From contig UBNV01000010.1 in assembly GCA_900466945.1 (NCBI GenBank), positions 124,001-188,000 of the forward strand: a DNA stretch of 64,000 bases, read 5' to 3'. The position numbers and the translations under genes are program-made. The notes below the pieces were generated by a model. It had not been told where the DNA came from. It did no database searches and worked only from the letters and a program-made list of their open reading frames with translations. Of the stretch, positions 41,984 to 50,737 are shown piece by piece (position 1 is the stretch's first letter; the number at the start of each line of letters is the position of its first letter). This DNA comes from Hyphomicrobiales bacterium (GTDB taxonomy: Bacteria > Pseudomonadota > Alphaproteobacteria > Rhizobiales > Rhizobiaceae).

Positions 41984-42831
41984 GTGTGGCGGAGGATGTG
42001 CAGATCAGGGTACTCAGAGCTGACGAAGTCGAGGACCTCGTGGGCTGGGCGGCACTCGAAGGCTGGAACCCTGGGCATGGCGATGCAGCAGCATTTCGTG
42101 CCGCCGATCCCGATGGCTTTCTTGGCTGTTTCGTCGGCGGGCGGCTTGCTGCCGGTATTTCAGCGATACGTTACGGGGACGGCTTCGGCTTTATCGGGCT
42201 TTATATCTGCCATCCGGATTTTCGGGGCAGGGGGCTCGGACGGCGGGTCTGGGATGCTGGCATGGCGCATCTCGGGGAGCGTGCCATCGGCCTCGATGGT
42301 GTCGTCGAGCAGCAGGCGAATTATGGCCGCATGGGTTTCGCGACCGCCTATGACACCGTTCGCTGGAGCATTGATCGCATGCCGGCTCTGCCTGCTAGCT
42401 TCGCCCGGTGTGAGGCGATCACCGAGGTTGATCTCGCCGAGATCCTTGCGCTGGATCGGGCATTCTTCCCCGCGCCGAGAGAAGACTTCCTCTCGGAATG
42501 GCTGAAGCCGCCGCGTCGTGCCTTCCTCTGCCGCCGGCAGGGTTTGGTGGCCGGTTATGCCGTGATGCGACCTTGCCTTGGTGGCTACAAGATCGGGCCG
42601 CTGTTTGCCATGGATGGGCGAACGGCCGAAGATCTGCTGAAGATCTGTCTTGCAAACCTCAGGGGTGAAGAAGTGCATCTGGATGTGCCGGAATATCAGG
42701 AAGGCTTTCGCTACCTGCTCGGCCGTCTCGGCTTCAAACGGGGGTTCCAGACCTCGCGCATGTATCGAGGCGAGCCGCCTCAAACGCAGAAGACAGGCGT
42801 CTATGCGATTACGACGCTCGAACTCGGCTGA
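41980..42831 (+). CDS. GNAT-family N-acetyltransferase with second C-terminal domain
   Basis: A 283-aa protein with an N-terminal GNAT domain (residues about 8-135; acetyl-CoA loop ICHPDFRGRGLGRRVWDAGMAHL) and a C-terminal GNAT-like domain of the Acetyltransf_18 type (LVAGYAVMRPCLGGYKIGPLFAMDGRTAEDLLKIC). The start is GTG at 41980, overlapping the racemase stop. This two-domain architecture is common in rhizobial catabolic operons, but no substrate is established. Here it may acetylate the amino compound handled by the racemase and importer, for example to trap or detoxify a D-enantiomer. It ends 6 nt before a convergent GNAT gene. Confidence 0.85.
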   Translation: MSVAEDVQIRVLRADEVEDLVGWAALEGWNPGHGDAAAFRAADPDGFLGCFVGGRLAAGISAIRYGDGFGFIGLYICHPDFRGRGLGRRVWDAGMAHLGERAIGLDGVVEQQANYGRMGFATAYDTVRWSIDRMPALPASFARCEAITEVDLAEILALDRAFFPAPREDFLSEWLKPPRRAFLCRRQGLVAGYAVMRPCLGGYKIGPLFAMDGRTAEDLLKICLANLRGEEVHLDVPEYQEGFRYLLGRLGFKRGFQTSRMYRGEPPQTQKTGVYAITTLELG

Positions 42832-42837
42832 GTTGAG

Positions 42838-43338
42838 TTAGTCCGCCATGCCTGACGGAGCGGCAAGTGGCAGCATGTCCTTGTAGATGCCGGGCGAGGA
42901 GCCGGGGATGGCGATGGCACCGACGCTTTTCTCATAAAAACCCATGGGGCCAGCACCGCCGATGATGGCATAGCCATAGCCCTGGTCGCGCATGTCGATG
43001 AGCGTGCGGATCAGCAGGGCATGGCCAATGCCCCTGCCGCGGGCCTTCTCATCCACGCCGGTCGGGCCGAAGAAACCCTTCATCGTCGCCTCGTGGCAGG
43101 CAAAGCCGAGCAGCGTTTCGCCTTCATGGGCAATCCAGCAGGTCACCGGCAGGCGCATGATCGCCGCCGTCGCTTCGGATGCCCAGCCGGCGCCGAAACG
43201 GGGCTCGATCCAGGCGCAGATCCCTTGCAATTCTGGCACAAGCGCGCGGCGGATCGTGATGCCTTCGGCCTGCATGCGCCGATCAAGGTCGGGATTTGGC
43301 TGCAGATCGTAGAGCTTTACCAGCATGTCCGCTGCCAT
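42838..43338 (-). CDS. GNAT-family N-acetyltransferase at the end of the nag operon
   Basis: A 166-aa single-domain acetyltransferase. The ATG at 43338 follows AAGGAGG with 5-nt spacing; the open frame upstream overlaps nagK and is not used. Acetyl-CoA binding segment: GVDEKARGRGIGHALLIRTLIDMRDQGYGYAIIGGAGPMGFYEK. The beta-bulge strand WIAHEGETLLGFACHEA precedes it. It starts directly behind nagK, so it belongs to the amino-sugar operon. Acetylation of glucosamine or a related amine would fit, but a different amine substrate is equally possible. Not related closely to the convergent GNAT next door. Confidence 0.88.
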   Translation of the reverse strand: MAADMLVKLYDLQPNPDLDRRMQAEGITIRRALVPELQGICAWIEPRFGAGWASEATAAIMRLPVTCWIAHEGETLLGFACHEATMKGFFGPTGVDEKARGRGIGHALLIRTLIDMRDQGYGYAIIGGAGPMGFYEKSVGAIAIPGSSPGIYKDMLPLAAPSGMAD

Positions 43339-43339
43339 C

Positions 43340-44272
43340 TCAGCCTCCTTGATGCTCTCTAGCGTAGTCGAGGCCGAGGATCGCGGCTCCGATGAGGCCC
43401 GGCTCGACGCCGCATGCTGCAGGCACAACGATCGGGTTCTTGAACTTGCGCAGGATGCGCGCGCGCAGGGCCGTATCGATCCGGGAGAGGAGCGCCGGCA
43501 CGTTCGAAAGGCCGCCGCCGACGGGCAATATCGTCGTCCCGGTGACGTTGACCACCACGGAAAGCGCATCGGTCAGGATGTCGACATAGACATCGATGGT
43601 ACGTTCGGCCTTGGAATCGCGCTTCTGCCAATCAGCGATGATTTCTTCGCTGGTCAGCTGTTCGGCGTGGATGTGCTTGTGCAGCTTTTCGAGGCCTCGC
43701 GCGCTGCAGATCGCGTCGATGCAGCCAATCTGGCCGCAGCCGCATTGGAAGCGTGGCACGTGCATCGGAGGATTGCCGGCCTCGGTCGGCTGGATCGGCC
43801 CATGGCCCCATTCGCCGGCAAAGCCGCTCTCGTTGATCAGCTTGCCGTCGATGACGAGGCCGCCGCCGACGCCGGTGCCGAGGATGACGCCGAACACGAC
43901 CCGATGGCCGCGGGCAGCACCAATGCCGGCTTCGGCCAGCACGAAGCAATCGGCATCATTGGCGACAATGACCGGCAGACCGAGGGCGGCTTCTAGATCA
44001 GCCTTCAGCGGGCGTCCATGGATGCAGGGAATGTTGGCAACAACGGCGTTCGCCGTGTCGGGATCGATGACGCCGGCGATCGAGATCGCAATGCAGGCAG
44101 CGCGCTCACCGGCGCTTGCTTCGGCTTCCGCGATGACGGAGGCGAGCGTTGCGACGAAGGCGTCGAAATCGTGGATCGGGGTGGGTTGCCGCGGGAAGGG
44201 ACGGATGTCTTCCGGGCTCGTTGCCAGGGCGCCCTTGATGGCGGTGCCGCCGATGTCGAAGCAGACGATCAT
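43340..44272 (-). CDS. nagK: ROK-family N-acetylglucosamine kinase
   Basis: A 310-aa sugar kinase. N-terminal phosphate loop MIVCFDIGGTAIKGAL, catalytic region VANDADCFVLAEAG, ROK signature GVILGTGVGGGLVIDGKLI with NESGFAGEWGH (the EWGH motif binds the GlcNAc/hexose 2-position and zinc His), and zinc cluster CGCGQIGCIDAICSARG. These features match NagK/Mlc-like ROK kinases acting on GlcNAc. The start is the ATG at 44272, overlapping the nagA stop by 4 nt. It phosphorylates cytoplasmic GlcNAc released by the GH20 enzyme, giving GlcNAc-6-P for NagA. Confidence 0.92.
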   Translation of the reverse strand: MIVCFDIGGTAIKGALATSPEDIRPFPRQPTPIHDFDAFVATLASVIAEAEASAGERAACIAISIAGVIDPDTANAVVANIPCIHGRPLKADLEAALGLPVIVANDADCFVLAEAGIGAARGHRVVFGVILGTGVGGGLVIDGKLINESGFAGEWGHGPIQPTEAGNPPMHVPRFQCGCGQIGCIDAICSARGLEKLHKHIHAEQLTSEEIIADWQKRDSKAERTIDVYVDILTDALSVVVNVTGTTILPVGGGLSNVPALLSRIDTALRARILRKFKNPIVVPAACGVEPGLIGAAILGLDYAREHQGG

Positions 44273-45453
44273 GCGAAGGCCCTGCTCGGCGCCGTGTCGG
44301 CACCATGGACGCACGCGCCTGCGATCCAGGTCGAGTGGATGTTGAGATCAGGGCCAAGCACGATGAAGTCGGCATCCTGGCCTGCGGCCAAGTTTCCTTT
44401 GCTCGTCGCACCAATGGCCTCAGCAGGATAGAGCGATGCCATGCGCAGCGCTTCCTCCAGCGGCTGCCCCAGCTTTTCGTGCACGTAACGGACGCAGGAG
44501 AGCATGTCGATATCGGCGCCAGCAAGCGTTCCATCGGCAAGGGTCAGCCGGCCATCGCGGCGGTAGACGGTCCGGCCGTTCAGGTCGAAGCTTGTCTCAT
44601 CAGAGCCGATGGTCGACATGGCATCGGTCACCAGGAAGATTTGGGCAGGGCCGTGCTTGGCGGCGAGTGCGATCTTCATGGTCACCGGATCGACATGGAA
44701 GCCGTCGGCGATCAGGCCGCAATGCAGGACCGGCGAGGTGAGGGCGGCGCCCACGAGGCCCGGTTCGCGATTGCCGAGCGGGCTCATGGCATTGAAGAGA
44801 TGGGTGACGAGCGTCGCCCCGGCTTCAACATAGGCCTCGACGCTGGCGCAGCTCGTATCGGTGTGGCCGAGGCTGACGCGGTAGCCGGCCTGAACCAGGT
44901 GCTTGACCTGATCCGGTGTGACACTTTCCGGTGCCACAGTGATCATCGGGATACCGAAACGCGATGCCTGTTCGACGAGATAGTCGAGATCGGCTTGCGC
45001 CATCGGGCGGATCAGGGCCGGATCATGGGTGCCCTTGCGGGCGATCGAGAGATGCGGGCCTTCGAGATGCAGGCCGAGATAGCCCGGCTCACCTGCCTTG
45101 GATGCGGCCTCGCCAGCGGCGATCGCCTCGCGCTTGATCTCGGGCGCATCGGTGATCAGTGTGACCATCAATGCCGTCGTGCCGTACCGCGCATGCGCCT
45201 CGCAGATCGTGCGGATGCCGGAGATGGTCGGGTCGTTGTTGAACAGCACGCCGCCGCCGCCATTCACCTGCAAGTCGATGAAGCCTGGGGCAATCAGCGC
45301 GTCGCCCATATCCTGCCTCGCAATGCCGGCGGGCAAGTCGGCTCTGGCGAGAACAGCCTTCACCCGGCCGTTGTCGACCAGGAGGGCTGCATCTTCGTGG
45401 AACGTGTGCCCATCGAAGATGCGGCTTGCTGTGATGGCGAAGGCTTGGCTCAT
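44269..45453 (-). CDS. nagA: N-acetylglucosamine-6-phosphate deacetylase
   Basis: An amidohydrolase-fold enzyme of 394 aa that deacetylates GlcNAc-6-P to GlcN-6-P. Signatures: APGFIDLQVNGGGGVLFNNDP, LGLHLEGPHLS (metal-ligand Glu), SLGHTDTSCASVEAYVEAGATLVTHLFNAM (histidine ligands), LVTDAMSTIG with the catalytic Asp, and the C-terminal SLYPAEAIGATSKGNLAAGQDADFIVL. All parts are intact. It overlaps both the upstream SIS gene and the downstream kinase gene by 4 nt. A standard central step of the amino-sugar pathway. Confidence 0.96.
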   Translation of the reverse strand: MSQAFAITASRIFDGHTFHEDAALLVDNGRVKAVLARADLPAGIARQDMGDALIAPGFIDLQVNGGGGVLFNNDPTISGIRTICEAHARYGTTALMVTLITDAPEIKREAIAAGEAASKAGEPGYLGLHLEGPHLSIARKGTHDPALIRPMAQADLDYLVEQASRFGIPMITVAPESVTPDQVKHLVQAGYRVSLGHTDTSCASVEAYVEAGATLVTHLFNAMSPLGNREPGLVGAALTSPVLHCGLIADGFHVDPVTMKIALAAKHGPAQIFLVTDAMSTIGSDETSFDLNGRTVYRRDGRLTLADGTLAGADIDMLSCVRYVHEKLGQPLEEALRMASLYPAEAIGATSKGNLAAGQDADFIVLGPDLNIHSTWIAGACVHGADTAPSRAFA

Positions 45454-46472
45454 TGGGTCTCGGTAACTTTCTTCAGTGCGACCGGCTTGTCGGGATTGAA
45501 GCCGCGGGCACGGGAGAGGGATTCGATAAAGCCATAATAGGGAACGATCAGGGCCAGCGCATCCGTGATCGGATGTTCTGTTGCGATGAAAGGCAGCTTG
45601 TGGCCGGCCGTCGCCTGATCCGAGGTGATGAAGCAGGTGGCATTGCTGGCCGCGAGCTTCGAGACGGTGCTGGCGATCGAGGCTTCCGCCTTGTCGCGGG
45701 CGGCAAAGGCGACGACGGGAAAGTCACGGCCGACGATCGAAACCGGACCATGCAGGACCTCGGCGGAGGAATAGGCCTCGGCGTGCAGTTCGCACGTTTC
45801 CTTGCATTTGAGTGCGGCTTCCGCTGCGATGGCTAGTGCCGGACCGCGGCCGAGCATGTAGAGGGAGTCTGCCGATTTCAGCGGCTCGAGCAGTACGCTC
45901 CAGTCGAGAGCGAGTGCCTTGTCAAAGTGCGCGGGGAGGCGGTCGACGGCGCGGGTCAACGCATCGTCACGGCTCCAGCTTGCAAGGATAGCAAGGCCTG
46001 CGACAATCGAGTTGACGAAAGACTTGGTGGCGGCGACCGCGATTTCAGGCCCGGCCTTGATGTCGACGGCGAAGGTCGCGGCGTCGGCGAGCGGCGAGGG
46101 CAATGTGTTGACGAGGCTCACCGTGGTCGCGCCGCCATCGCGGGCGCCTCTGGCCATGGCGACGATGTCAGGGCTTGCCCCGGACTGCGAAACGGCAAAG
46201 GCTGCGGCCTTGCCGAGCTTCATCGGGGTCTCGTAGATCGAGGCAAGCGACGGGCCGAGCGAGGCGACCGGCAGGCCCATCTGCAGCTCGATCGCATATT
46301 TCAGAAAATGGGCCGCGTGATCGGACGAGCCGCGGGCGATCGTGACGACGATGCCCGGATCCTTGTCGCGCAGGGCGTTCGCCGCGTCTGATATCACGGT
46401 CCTGGAGCTATCCAGCAGTCGGGCAGCGGCTGCGGGGATCTCGTCGATCTCCTCACGCATCTTGGTGGTCAT
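45450..46472 (-). CDS. SIS-domain glucosamine-6-phosphate deaminase/isomerase (NagB-II/GlmS-like)
   Basis: A 340-aa protein with two SIS domains and no glutaminase domain. The first SIS covers residues about 35-160 (GIVVTIARGSSDHAAHFLKYAIELQMGLPVASLGPSL; AVSQSGASPDIVAMARGA), the second about 195-315 (LYMLGRGPALAIAAEAALKCKETCELHAEAYSSAEVLHGP). The KETCELHAEAYSSAEVLHGP block is that of GlmS and the NagB-II/AgaS group. In a nag operon without classical nagB it most likely converts GlcN-6-P to fructose-6-P and ammonia. It begins 11 nt after the GntR gene and overlaps nagA by 4 nt. Confidence 0.9.
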   Translation of the reverse strand: MTTKMREEIDEIPAAAARLLDSSRTVISDAANALRDKDPGIVVTIARGSSDHAAHFLKYAIELQMGLPVASLGPSLASIYETPMKLGKAAAFAVSQSGASPDIVAMARGARDGGATTVSLVNTLPSPLADAATFAVDIKAGPEIAVAATKSFVNSIVAGLAILASWSRDDALTRAVDRLPAHFDKALALDWSVLLEPLKSADSLYMLGRGPALAIAAEAALKCKETCELHAEAYSSAEVLHGPVSIVGRDFPVVAFAARDKAEASIASTVSKLAASNATCFITSDQATAGHKLPFIATEHPITDALALIVPYYGFIESLSRARGFNPDKPVALKKVTETQ

Positions 46473-46483
46473 CGGGCAAACTT

Positions 46484-47251
46484 TCAGTCTTGAGGCTTCA
46501 TGGGCGAGCCGATGCCGAGTTCGGCAACCAGGTCATAGGCATCGCTGCGATAAAGTGCGCGCGACATTTCCATCACGCGGCCGGTTTCGAGATAGGCAAT
46601 TCGCTGTACCGAGAGTGCTGCCGAGCCGGGCGGGACGCCGAGCAGCTTGGTTTCCTCGTCCGTCAGCAGAACGGCCGAGATGCGCTGGTTAGCCCGCACA
46701 GGACGGATGCCGGCGTCCAGCAGGCAGAGGTAAAGCGAATCCTCTATTCTGTTCGGGTCCGGCAGCAAGTCGTCGGGAAGGCTCGTGCGTTCCAGCGCGA
46801 TGGGCATGTCGTTGGCGGTTCTCAGACGATCGATGCGGGCGACACGTGCACCGCTGACGAGGCCCAACATCATGGTTTCTTCGGCCGTCGGGTAAAACAG
46901 ACCGCGACCCAGCCAACGAGAGCCGGCAACCATGCCACGCCGGCGCATGTCTTCAGTGAAGGAGGTCAGCTGGCTCAGCGGCTGCTGCATGCGCGGAACA
47001 GGCTTGACGACAAAGGTGCCGGACCCACGTCGACGGACGAGCAGGCCTTCTTCCACCAGCTCATCGATCGCCTTGCGCACCGTCACACGGCTGATGTCTG
47101 CCGCTTCGGCAATGTCGCGCTCGGCCGGCAGGGCATCGCCGTGCTTCAGGCGACCTGAGGCGACGGCGTCCTCGATCATCTTTCGCAGCTTGACGTAAAG
47201 CGGTCCTCCGCGGACGGACTGAAGTTGTTCAAGGGGGAGGGCTGTGGTCAT
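46484..47251 (-). CDS. GntR/HutC (UTRA) regulator of the amino-sugar genes
   Basis: A 255-aa regulator with an N-terminal GntR winged helix (residues about 17-82: PLYVKLRKMIEDAVASGRLKHGDALPAERDIAEAADISRVTVRKAIDELVEEGLLVRRRGSGTFV) and a UTRA effector domain (LTSFTEDMRRRGMVAGSRWL...PIALERTSLPDDLLPDP...VMEMSRALYRSDAYDLV). This is the architecture of NagR/DasR, which sense GlcN-6-P or GlcNAc-6-P. First gene of the nag operon and divergent from the Gfo/Idh-ABC operon, so it probably controls both sides of the 483-bp gap. Confidence 0.92.
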   Translation of the reverse strand: MTTALPLEQLQSVRGGPLYVKLRKMIEDAVASGRLKHGDALPAERDIAEAADISRVTVRKAIDELVEEGLLVRRRGSGTFVVKPVPRMQQPLSQLTSFTEDMRRRGMVAGSRWLGRGLFYPTAEETMMLGLVSGARVARIDRLRTANDMPIALERTSLPDDLLPDPNRIEDSLYLCLLDAGIRPVRANQRISAVLLTDEETKLLGVPPGSAALSVQRIAYLETGRVMEMSRALYRSDAYDLVAELGIGSPMKPQD

Positions 47252-47734
47252 GCGGCTTCACTGCCCCCATGGCGGACGGGCCGCAAGCGGACGGCAATTG
47301 CGCATTCCGTCATCGGTGTCTGCATGTTCCCGTCCCCTCGGTGGTCTTTGTCAAAACAATACCAACCAGAAACCTATTTCGCAAATGGTTTTGAAGTTGA
47401 TAGGTGTATTCATGTCGAAACGTAGAAATATCGTCGCAAAAACAGGAATTTGGCTATTTATCCCCTAATTTTGACAGATCTGGCTTTACGATTGGACTAG
47501 TTTTGGTATCTTAAATTAACGATTGGAGAGGAGCCCAATCCAAAGCCTCTGCGCCTTCTTCCGCAATGGGACGAGTTGCGACTGCAGGCCCCGGCATTTC
47601 GGCTCTTCATCCAATATCGCAGGCGGTCATGAAAACTATTTTCATCAACGGTGGGATTTTTGCTTCCCGTGTTGACGATCTTGGAAAATTGACGCAGTCT
47701 GCGAAAAATAATTACGAAAGCAGGGGAATGCATC
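47252..47734. promoter_or_regulatory. Divergent promoter region of the nag and ABC operons
   Basis: A 483-bp gene-free, unusually AT-rich stretch. It contains an inverted pair ATACCAA (47359-47365) / TTGGTAT (47503-47509) and a direct repeat ACGATTGGA (47488-47496 and 47519-47527, 31 bp apart, about three helical turns). These are candidate binding sites for the GntR/UTRA regulator. Short open frames here show no protein-like composition. Confidence 0.45.
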
Positions 47735-48919
47735 ATGAAGGTCGCGATTATCGGACTCGGATTCCGTCTTGGGTATCTGGGTCGGGTGTTCAAGGAGATT
47801 GATCCGAGCTTCGAGATCGTCGGTTATGTCGATCCTGCGCCGGCGGGCATGGCGACGCTCGACGAGCATGGTATCTCTCCCGGCAAGGTCTATGAGACGC
47901 CTGAAGCCCTGATCGCCGGCGAGACATTCGATCTTCTGATGATCGGTTCGCCGAACCACCTGCATCTCGACCATATCCGGCTCGGCCTTGAGGCTGGTCT
48001 GACCGTCTTCACCGAAAAGCCGATCGTCACCAGCATCGAGGAGAGCTATGCGCTCGCCTCGCTTCTGAATACCTATGGCCACGACCGCCTGCTGGTCGGT
48101 CTCGTGCTGCGTTACTCCCCGCTCTATCGCGATCTGCGCAAGGCGCAGGAAGAGGGGCGTCTCGGCAATGTCGTCTCGATCGAGGCATCCGAGCATATCC
48201 AGCCTTATCACGGCGCCTTTTTCATGCGCGACTGGCGCCGTTACGGTCGTTACGCCGGTGGCTTCATGCTGGAAAAGTGCTGCCACGACCTCGATCTCTA
48301 TAATGGCGTGGTCGGCGCCCGTCCGCGTTTTGTTGCTAGCTTCGGCGGTCGAAAGAGCTTCGTTCCGGAGAACGCGCCTGAGGCAGAAGGCATCAACGAC
48401 CTCAACGTCTATCATCGCAAGCCGAGCGGCTGGCAGGGCTCCGACAAGGTGTTCGACAGCGACGGCGACATCATCGATTTCCAGACCGCGATCGTCGAGT
48501 ACGAGAACGGCGTGTCGATGACCTTCCACACTAATCTCAATGTCCCGGACGAGTTTCGCCGTTTCTGCGTGATCGGCTCCAAAGGCATGGCGGAAGGCGA
48601 CTTCGTGCGCGGCTTCATGGATGTCCATGACGCGCGCACCAATGAGAAGGTGATCGCCAACACCTACAAGGCCCCGTCCTCTCTGTCGCAGCACTATGGC
48701 GCCGACGAGCAGATGGCCGAAGACGTCATCGCCTTTGTGCAGACGGGTGCCAAGCAACCGGTTTCCGCAATCGATGCGCTCGAAGCCGGCATTCTAGCGC
48801 TTGCCATGGATGAGGCGCGGCTTGCCCGCAAGGTCGTCGATCTGAAGCCGGTCTGGGAGAAGTTCGATGCATGCCTGCACGGCACGTCGGACGCTTCCGC
48901 CCGTGTTCGGTCGGCGTAA
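47735..48919 (+). CDS. Gfo/Idh/MocA-family oxidoreductase
   Basis: A 394-aa NAD(P)-dependent sugar or sugar-derivative dehydrogenase. The N-terminal Rossmann domain starts MKVAIIGLGFRLGYLGRVF; the family lysine motif EKPI is in GLTVFTEKPIVTSIEESY. The C-terminal domain carries GGFMLEKCCHDLDLYNGVVGARPRFVASFG, with HDLDL-type residues at the usual active-site histidine. The ATG at 47735 follows CAGGGGA. It is the first gene of the operon encoding the CUT1 importer. Oxidoreductases of this family next to sugar importers often open glycosides by 3-keto chemistry or handle inositols; the substrate here is not known. Confidence 0.88.
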   Translation: MKVAIIGLGFRLGYLGRVFKEIDPSFEIVGYVDPAPAGMATLDEHGISPGKVYETPEALIAGETFDLLMIGSPNHLHLDHIRLGLEAGLTVFTEKPIVTSIEESYALASLLNTYGHDRLLVGLVLRYSPLYRDLRKAQEEGRLGNVVSIEASEHIQPYHGAFFMRDWRRYGRYAGGFMLEKCCHDLDLYNGVVGARPRFVASFGGRKSFVPENAPEAEGINDLNVYHRKPSGWQGSDKVFDSDGDIIDFQTAIVEYENGVSMTFHTNLNVPDEFRRFCVIGSKGMAEGDFVRGFMDVHDARTNEKVIANTYKAPSSLSQHYGADEQMAEDVIAFVQTGAKQPVSAIDALEAGILALAMDEARLARKVVDLKPVWEKFDACLHGTSDASARVRSA

Positions 48920-48931
48920 AGGAGCGGTCGG

Positions 48932-49816
48932 ATGCAAGCACGCCGAAGCGCTATCATCTTTGCCTGGCTGCTGATCGCGCCGGCCCTTCTCTATATCGCC
49001 GTCATCGTCGCCTACCCGCTGGTACAGACATTCGTTCTCTCTTTCACCGACGCGTCGCTCAAGAAGACGACGAACTGGGTGGGCTGGGTGAATTACGAGA
49101 AGATCTTCAACGATACCTTCGCGACCGTCATCATCAGGACCTTCATCTGGACCTTCTTTTCGGTGTCGATCAAGATGATCATCGGCACCTTCGGCGCTGC
49201 CATGCTGAACACGGCCGTGCCCGGCCGGACGCTCTTCCGGGTGCTTACGATGCCGCCGTGGATCGTGCCGATGGCAATCGGCATCTTCATGTGGGGCTGG
49301 ATGTATAACGGTCAGTTCGGCATGATCTCCGGCGTGCTCCAGCGCACTGGCGTGGTCGATGGTCCCGTCGCCTTCCTGGCCTATGGATCGACTGCCTTCT
49401 GGGCGACGATCTTCACCGATGTGTGGATCGGCGTGCCGATGGTGACGCTCTACATGCTGGCTGCCATGCAGGCGATCCCGCAGGATCTCTACGAGGCGGC
49501 CTGGACCGATGGTGCCGGACGTTTCTATCGATTCCGTCGCATCACCCTGCCGCTGATCCTGCCCGCGATGATAACCATGTCGATGCTGTCCTTGATCGCG
49601 ACCTTCAACTCCTTCGACATCATCTGGATCCTGACGCGTGGTGGTCCGAGCGGCGAGACCACCACGATGATCATCGATACCTATCACACCGCGATCGGCT
49701 CGAAGAAGTACGGGGAGGGGGCCGCCCGTGCAGTGCTGATTTGCATCTTCCTCTCGATCTTCTGCGTCGCCTATTTCCGCGTGACCAGCCGTCTCTCGCA
49801 GGAGCATGCCCGATGA
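48932..49816 (+). CDS. CUT1 sugar ABC transporter permease 1 (MalF-like)
   Basis: A 294-aa permease with six transmembrane helices. The first is AIIFAWLLIAPALLYIAVIVAYPL (residues about 7-30), and the EAA loop is YEAAWTDGAGRFYRFRRITLPLILPAMITM, then LIATFNSFDIIWILTRGGPSGETTTMIIDTYHTAI, which is diagnostic of CUT1 MalF/UgpA-type subunits. It starts 12 nt after the Gfo/Idh gene and overlaps the second permease by 4 nt. With the products at 49813-53188 it forms a complete importer, probably for a GlcNAc-containing oligosaccharide given the surrounding catabolic genes. Confidence 0.94.
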   Translation: MQARRSAIIFAWLLIAPALLYIAVIVAYPLVQTFVLSFTDASLKKTTNWVGWVNYEKIFNDTFATVIIRTFIWTFFSVSIKMIIGTFGAAMLNTAVPGRTLFRVLTMPPWIVPMAIGIFMWGWMYNGQFGMISGVLQRTGVVDGPVAFLAYGSTAFWATIFTDVWIGVPMVTLYMLAAMQAIPQDLYEAAWTDGAGRFYRFRRITLPLILPAMITMSMLSLIATFNSFDIIWILTRGGPSGETTTMIIDTYHTAIGSKKYGEGAARAVLICIFLSIFCVAYFRVTSRLSQEHAR

Positions 49817-50673
49817 GCTACGACAAGACAGCCCTGATCAACCGCTATCGCTGGTATGAACTGGTGGGCATCTATGCGGGTATCGCGCTTTTCCTGACAT
49901 TTGTGCTCGCGCCCTTCGTCGAAGGTTTTCTGGTGTCGCTGAAGCCACTCAGCCAGCTCTTCTCCTCGCCCTATCGCTTCTTCCCGGAGAACGGCTCGTT
50001 CGATGCCTATGTCACCATGTGGGACAGCGTGCCGGGCTTTGCCCGCTACATCTTCAATTCCTTCTTCATCTCGACGATCGCGACTGTCGTTGTACTGATC
50101 CTCGTGGTGCCGGCGGCCTACGCCTTCGCCCGCTTTGAGTTCCGGGGTCGCGGCCAGTTGCTTGCAGCCTTCCTCGCGGTCAACATGTTCTCGGGTGCCG
50201 TGCTGCTCATTCCGCTCTTCCGGCTGATGCGGTCGATGGGCGTGCTGAACACCTATTTCGCGATGATCGTGCCCGGTGTCGCCTTCCTCATCCCTTCCGC
50301 CATCTGGCTCTTGCGGACCTACATGATGCGGATTCCGCGCGAGCTGGAGGAGGCGGCCTATGTCGATGGTGCAGGCTATTTCTACACCTTCCGCCGGGTG
50401 GTCCTGCCGCTCGCCATGCCGGGTATTGCCGTCGTCGCCATCACCACCTTCATCGGCGCCTATGCCCAGCAGTTCATCTTCGCGCTGACCTTCAACTCCA
50501 AGACAGAATACATGCCGTTGCCGATAGGCCTCTTCGCCTATTTCGGTCGCCAGGAGGTCATCTGGAACGAGTTGATGGCGGCGAGCTTCGTCGGGATCGC
50601 ACCCGCCATGATCGTGATCTTCTTCCTGCAGCGCTACCTCGTTAGCGGACTGACCGCCGGCGCGGTGAAATAG
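49813..50673 (+). CDS. CUT1 sugar ABC transporter permease 2 (MalG-like)
   Basis: A 286-aa partner permease. The start is the ATG at 49813 (MSYDKTALINRYRWYELV), overlapping the previous stop; the longer open frame upstream merely reads through that gene. Six helices are visible, with the MalG-type EAA loop LEEAAYVDGAGYFYTFRRVVLPLAMPGIAVVAITTFIGAYAQ and the C-terminal FFLQRYLVSGLTAGAVK, which is the family's typical ending. Forms the translocation pore with the upstream product. Confidence 0.94.
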   Translation: MSYDKTALINRYRWYELVGIYAGIALFLTFVLAPFVEGFLVSLKPLSQLFSSPYRFFPENGSFDAYVTMWDSVPGFARYIFNSFFISTIATVVVLILVVPAAYAFARFEFRGRGQLLAAFLAVNMFSGAVLLIPLFRLMRSMGVLNTYFAMIVPGVAFLIPSAIWLLRTYMMRIPRELEEAAYVDGAGYFYTFRRVVLPLAMPGIAVVAITTFIGAYAQQFIFALTFNSKTEYMPLPIGLFAYFGRQEVIWNELMAASFVGIAPAMIVIFFLQRYLVSGLTAGAVK

Positions 50674-50737
50674 AGGCTGCCAATCAAAATTCGGGCCAAC
50701 CGGACGCTTTCAACCTGTCAACAAAGGGGAACTATCG

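Noticed and set aside
47394..47734. Short open frames in the nag divergent gap (for example 47566-47802)
   Set aside because: AT-rich region with no ribosome sites or protein-like composition; one of them overlaps the Gfo/Idh start out of frame.
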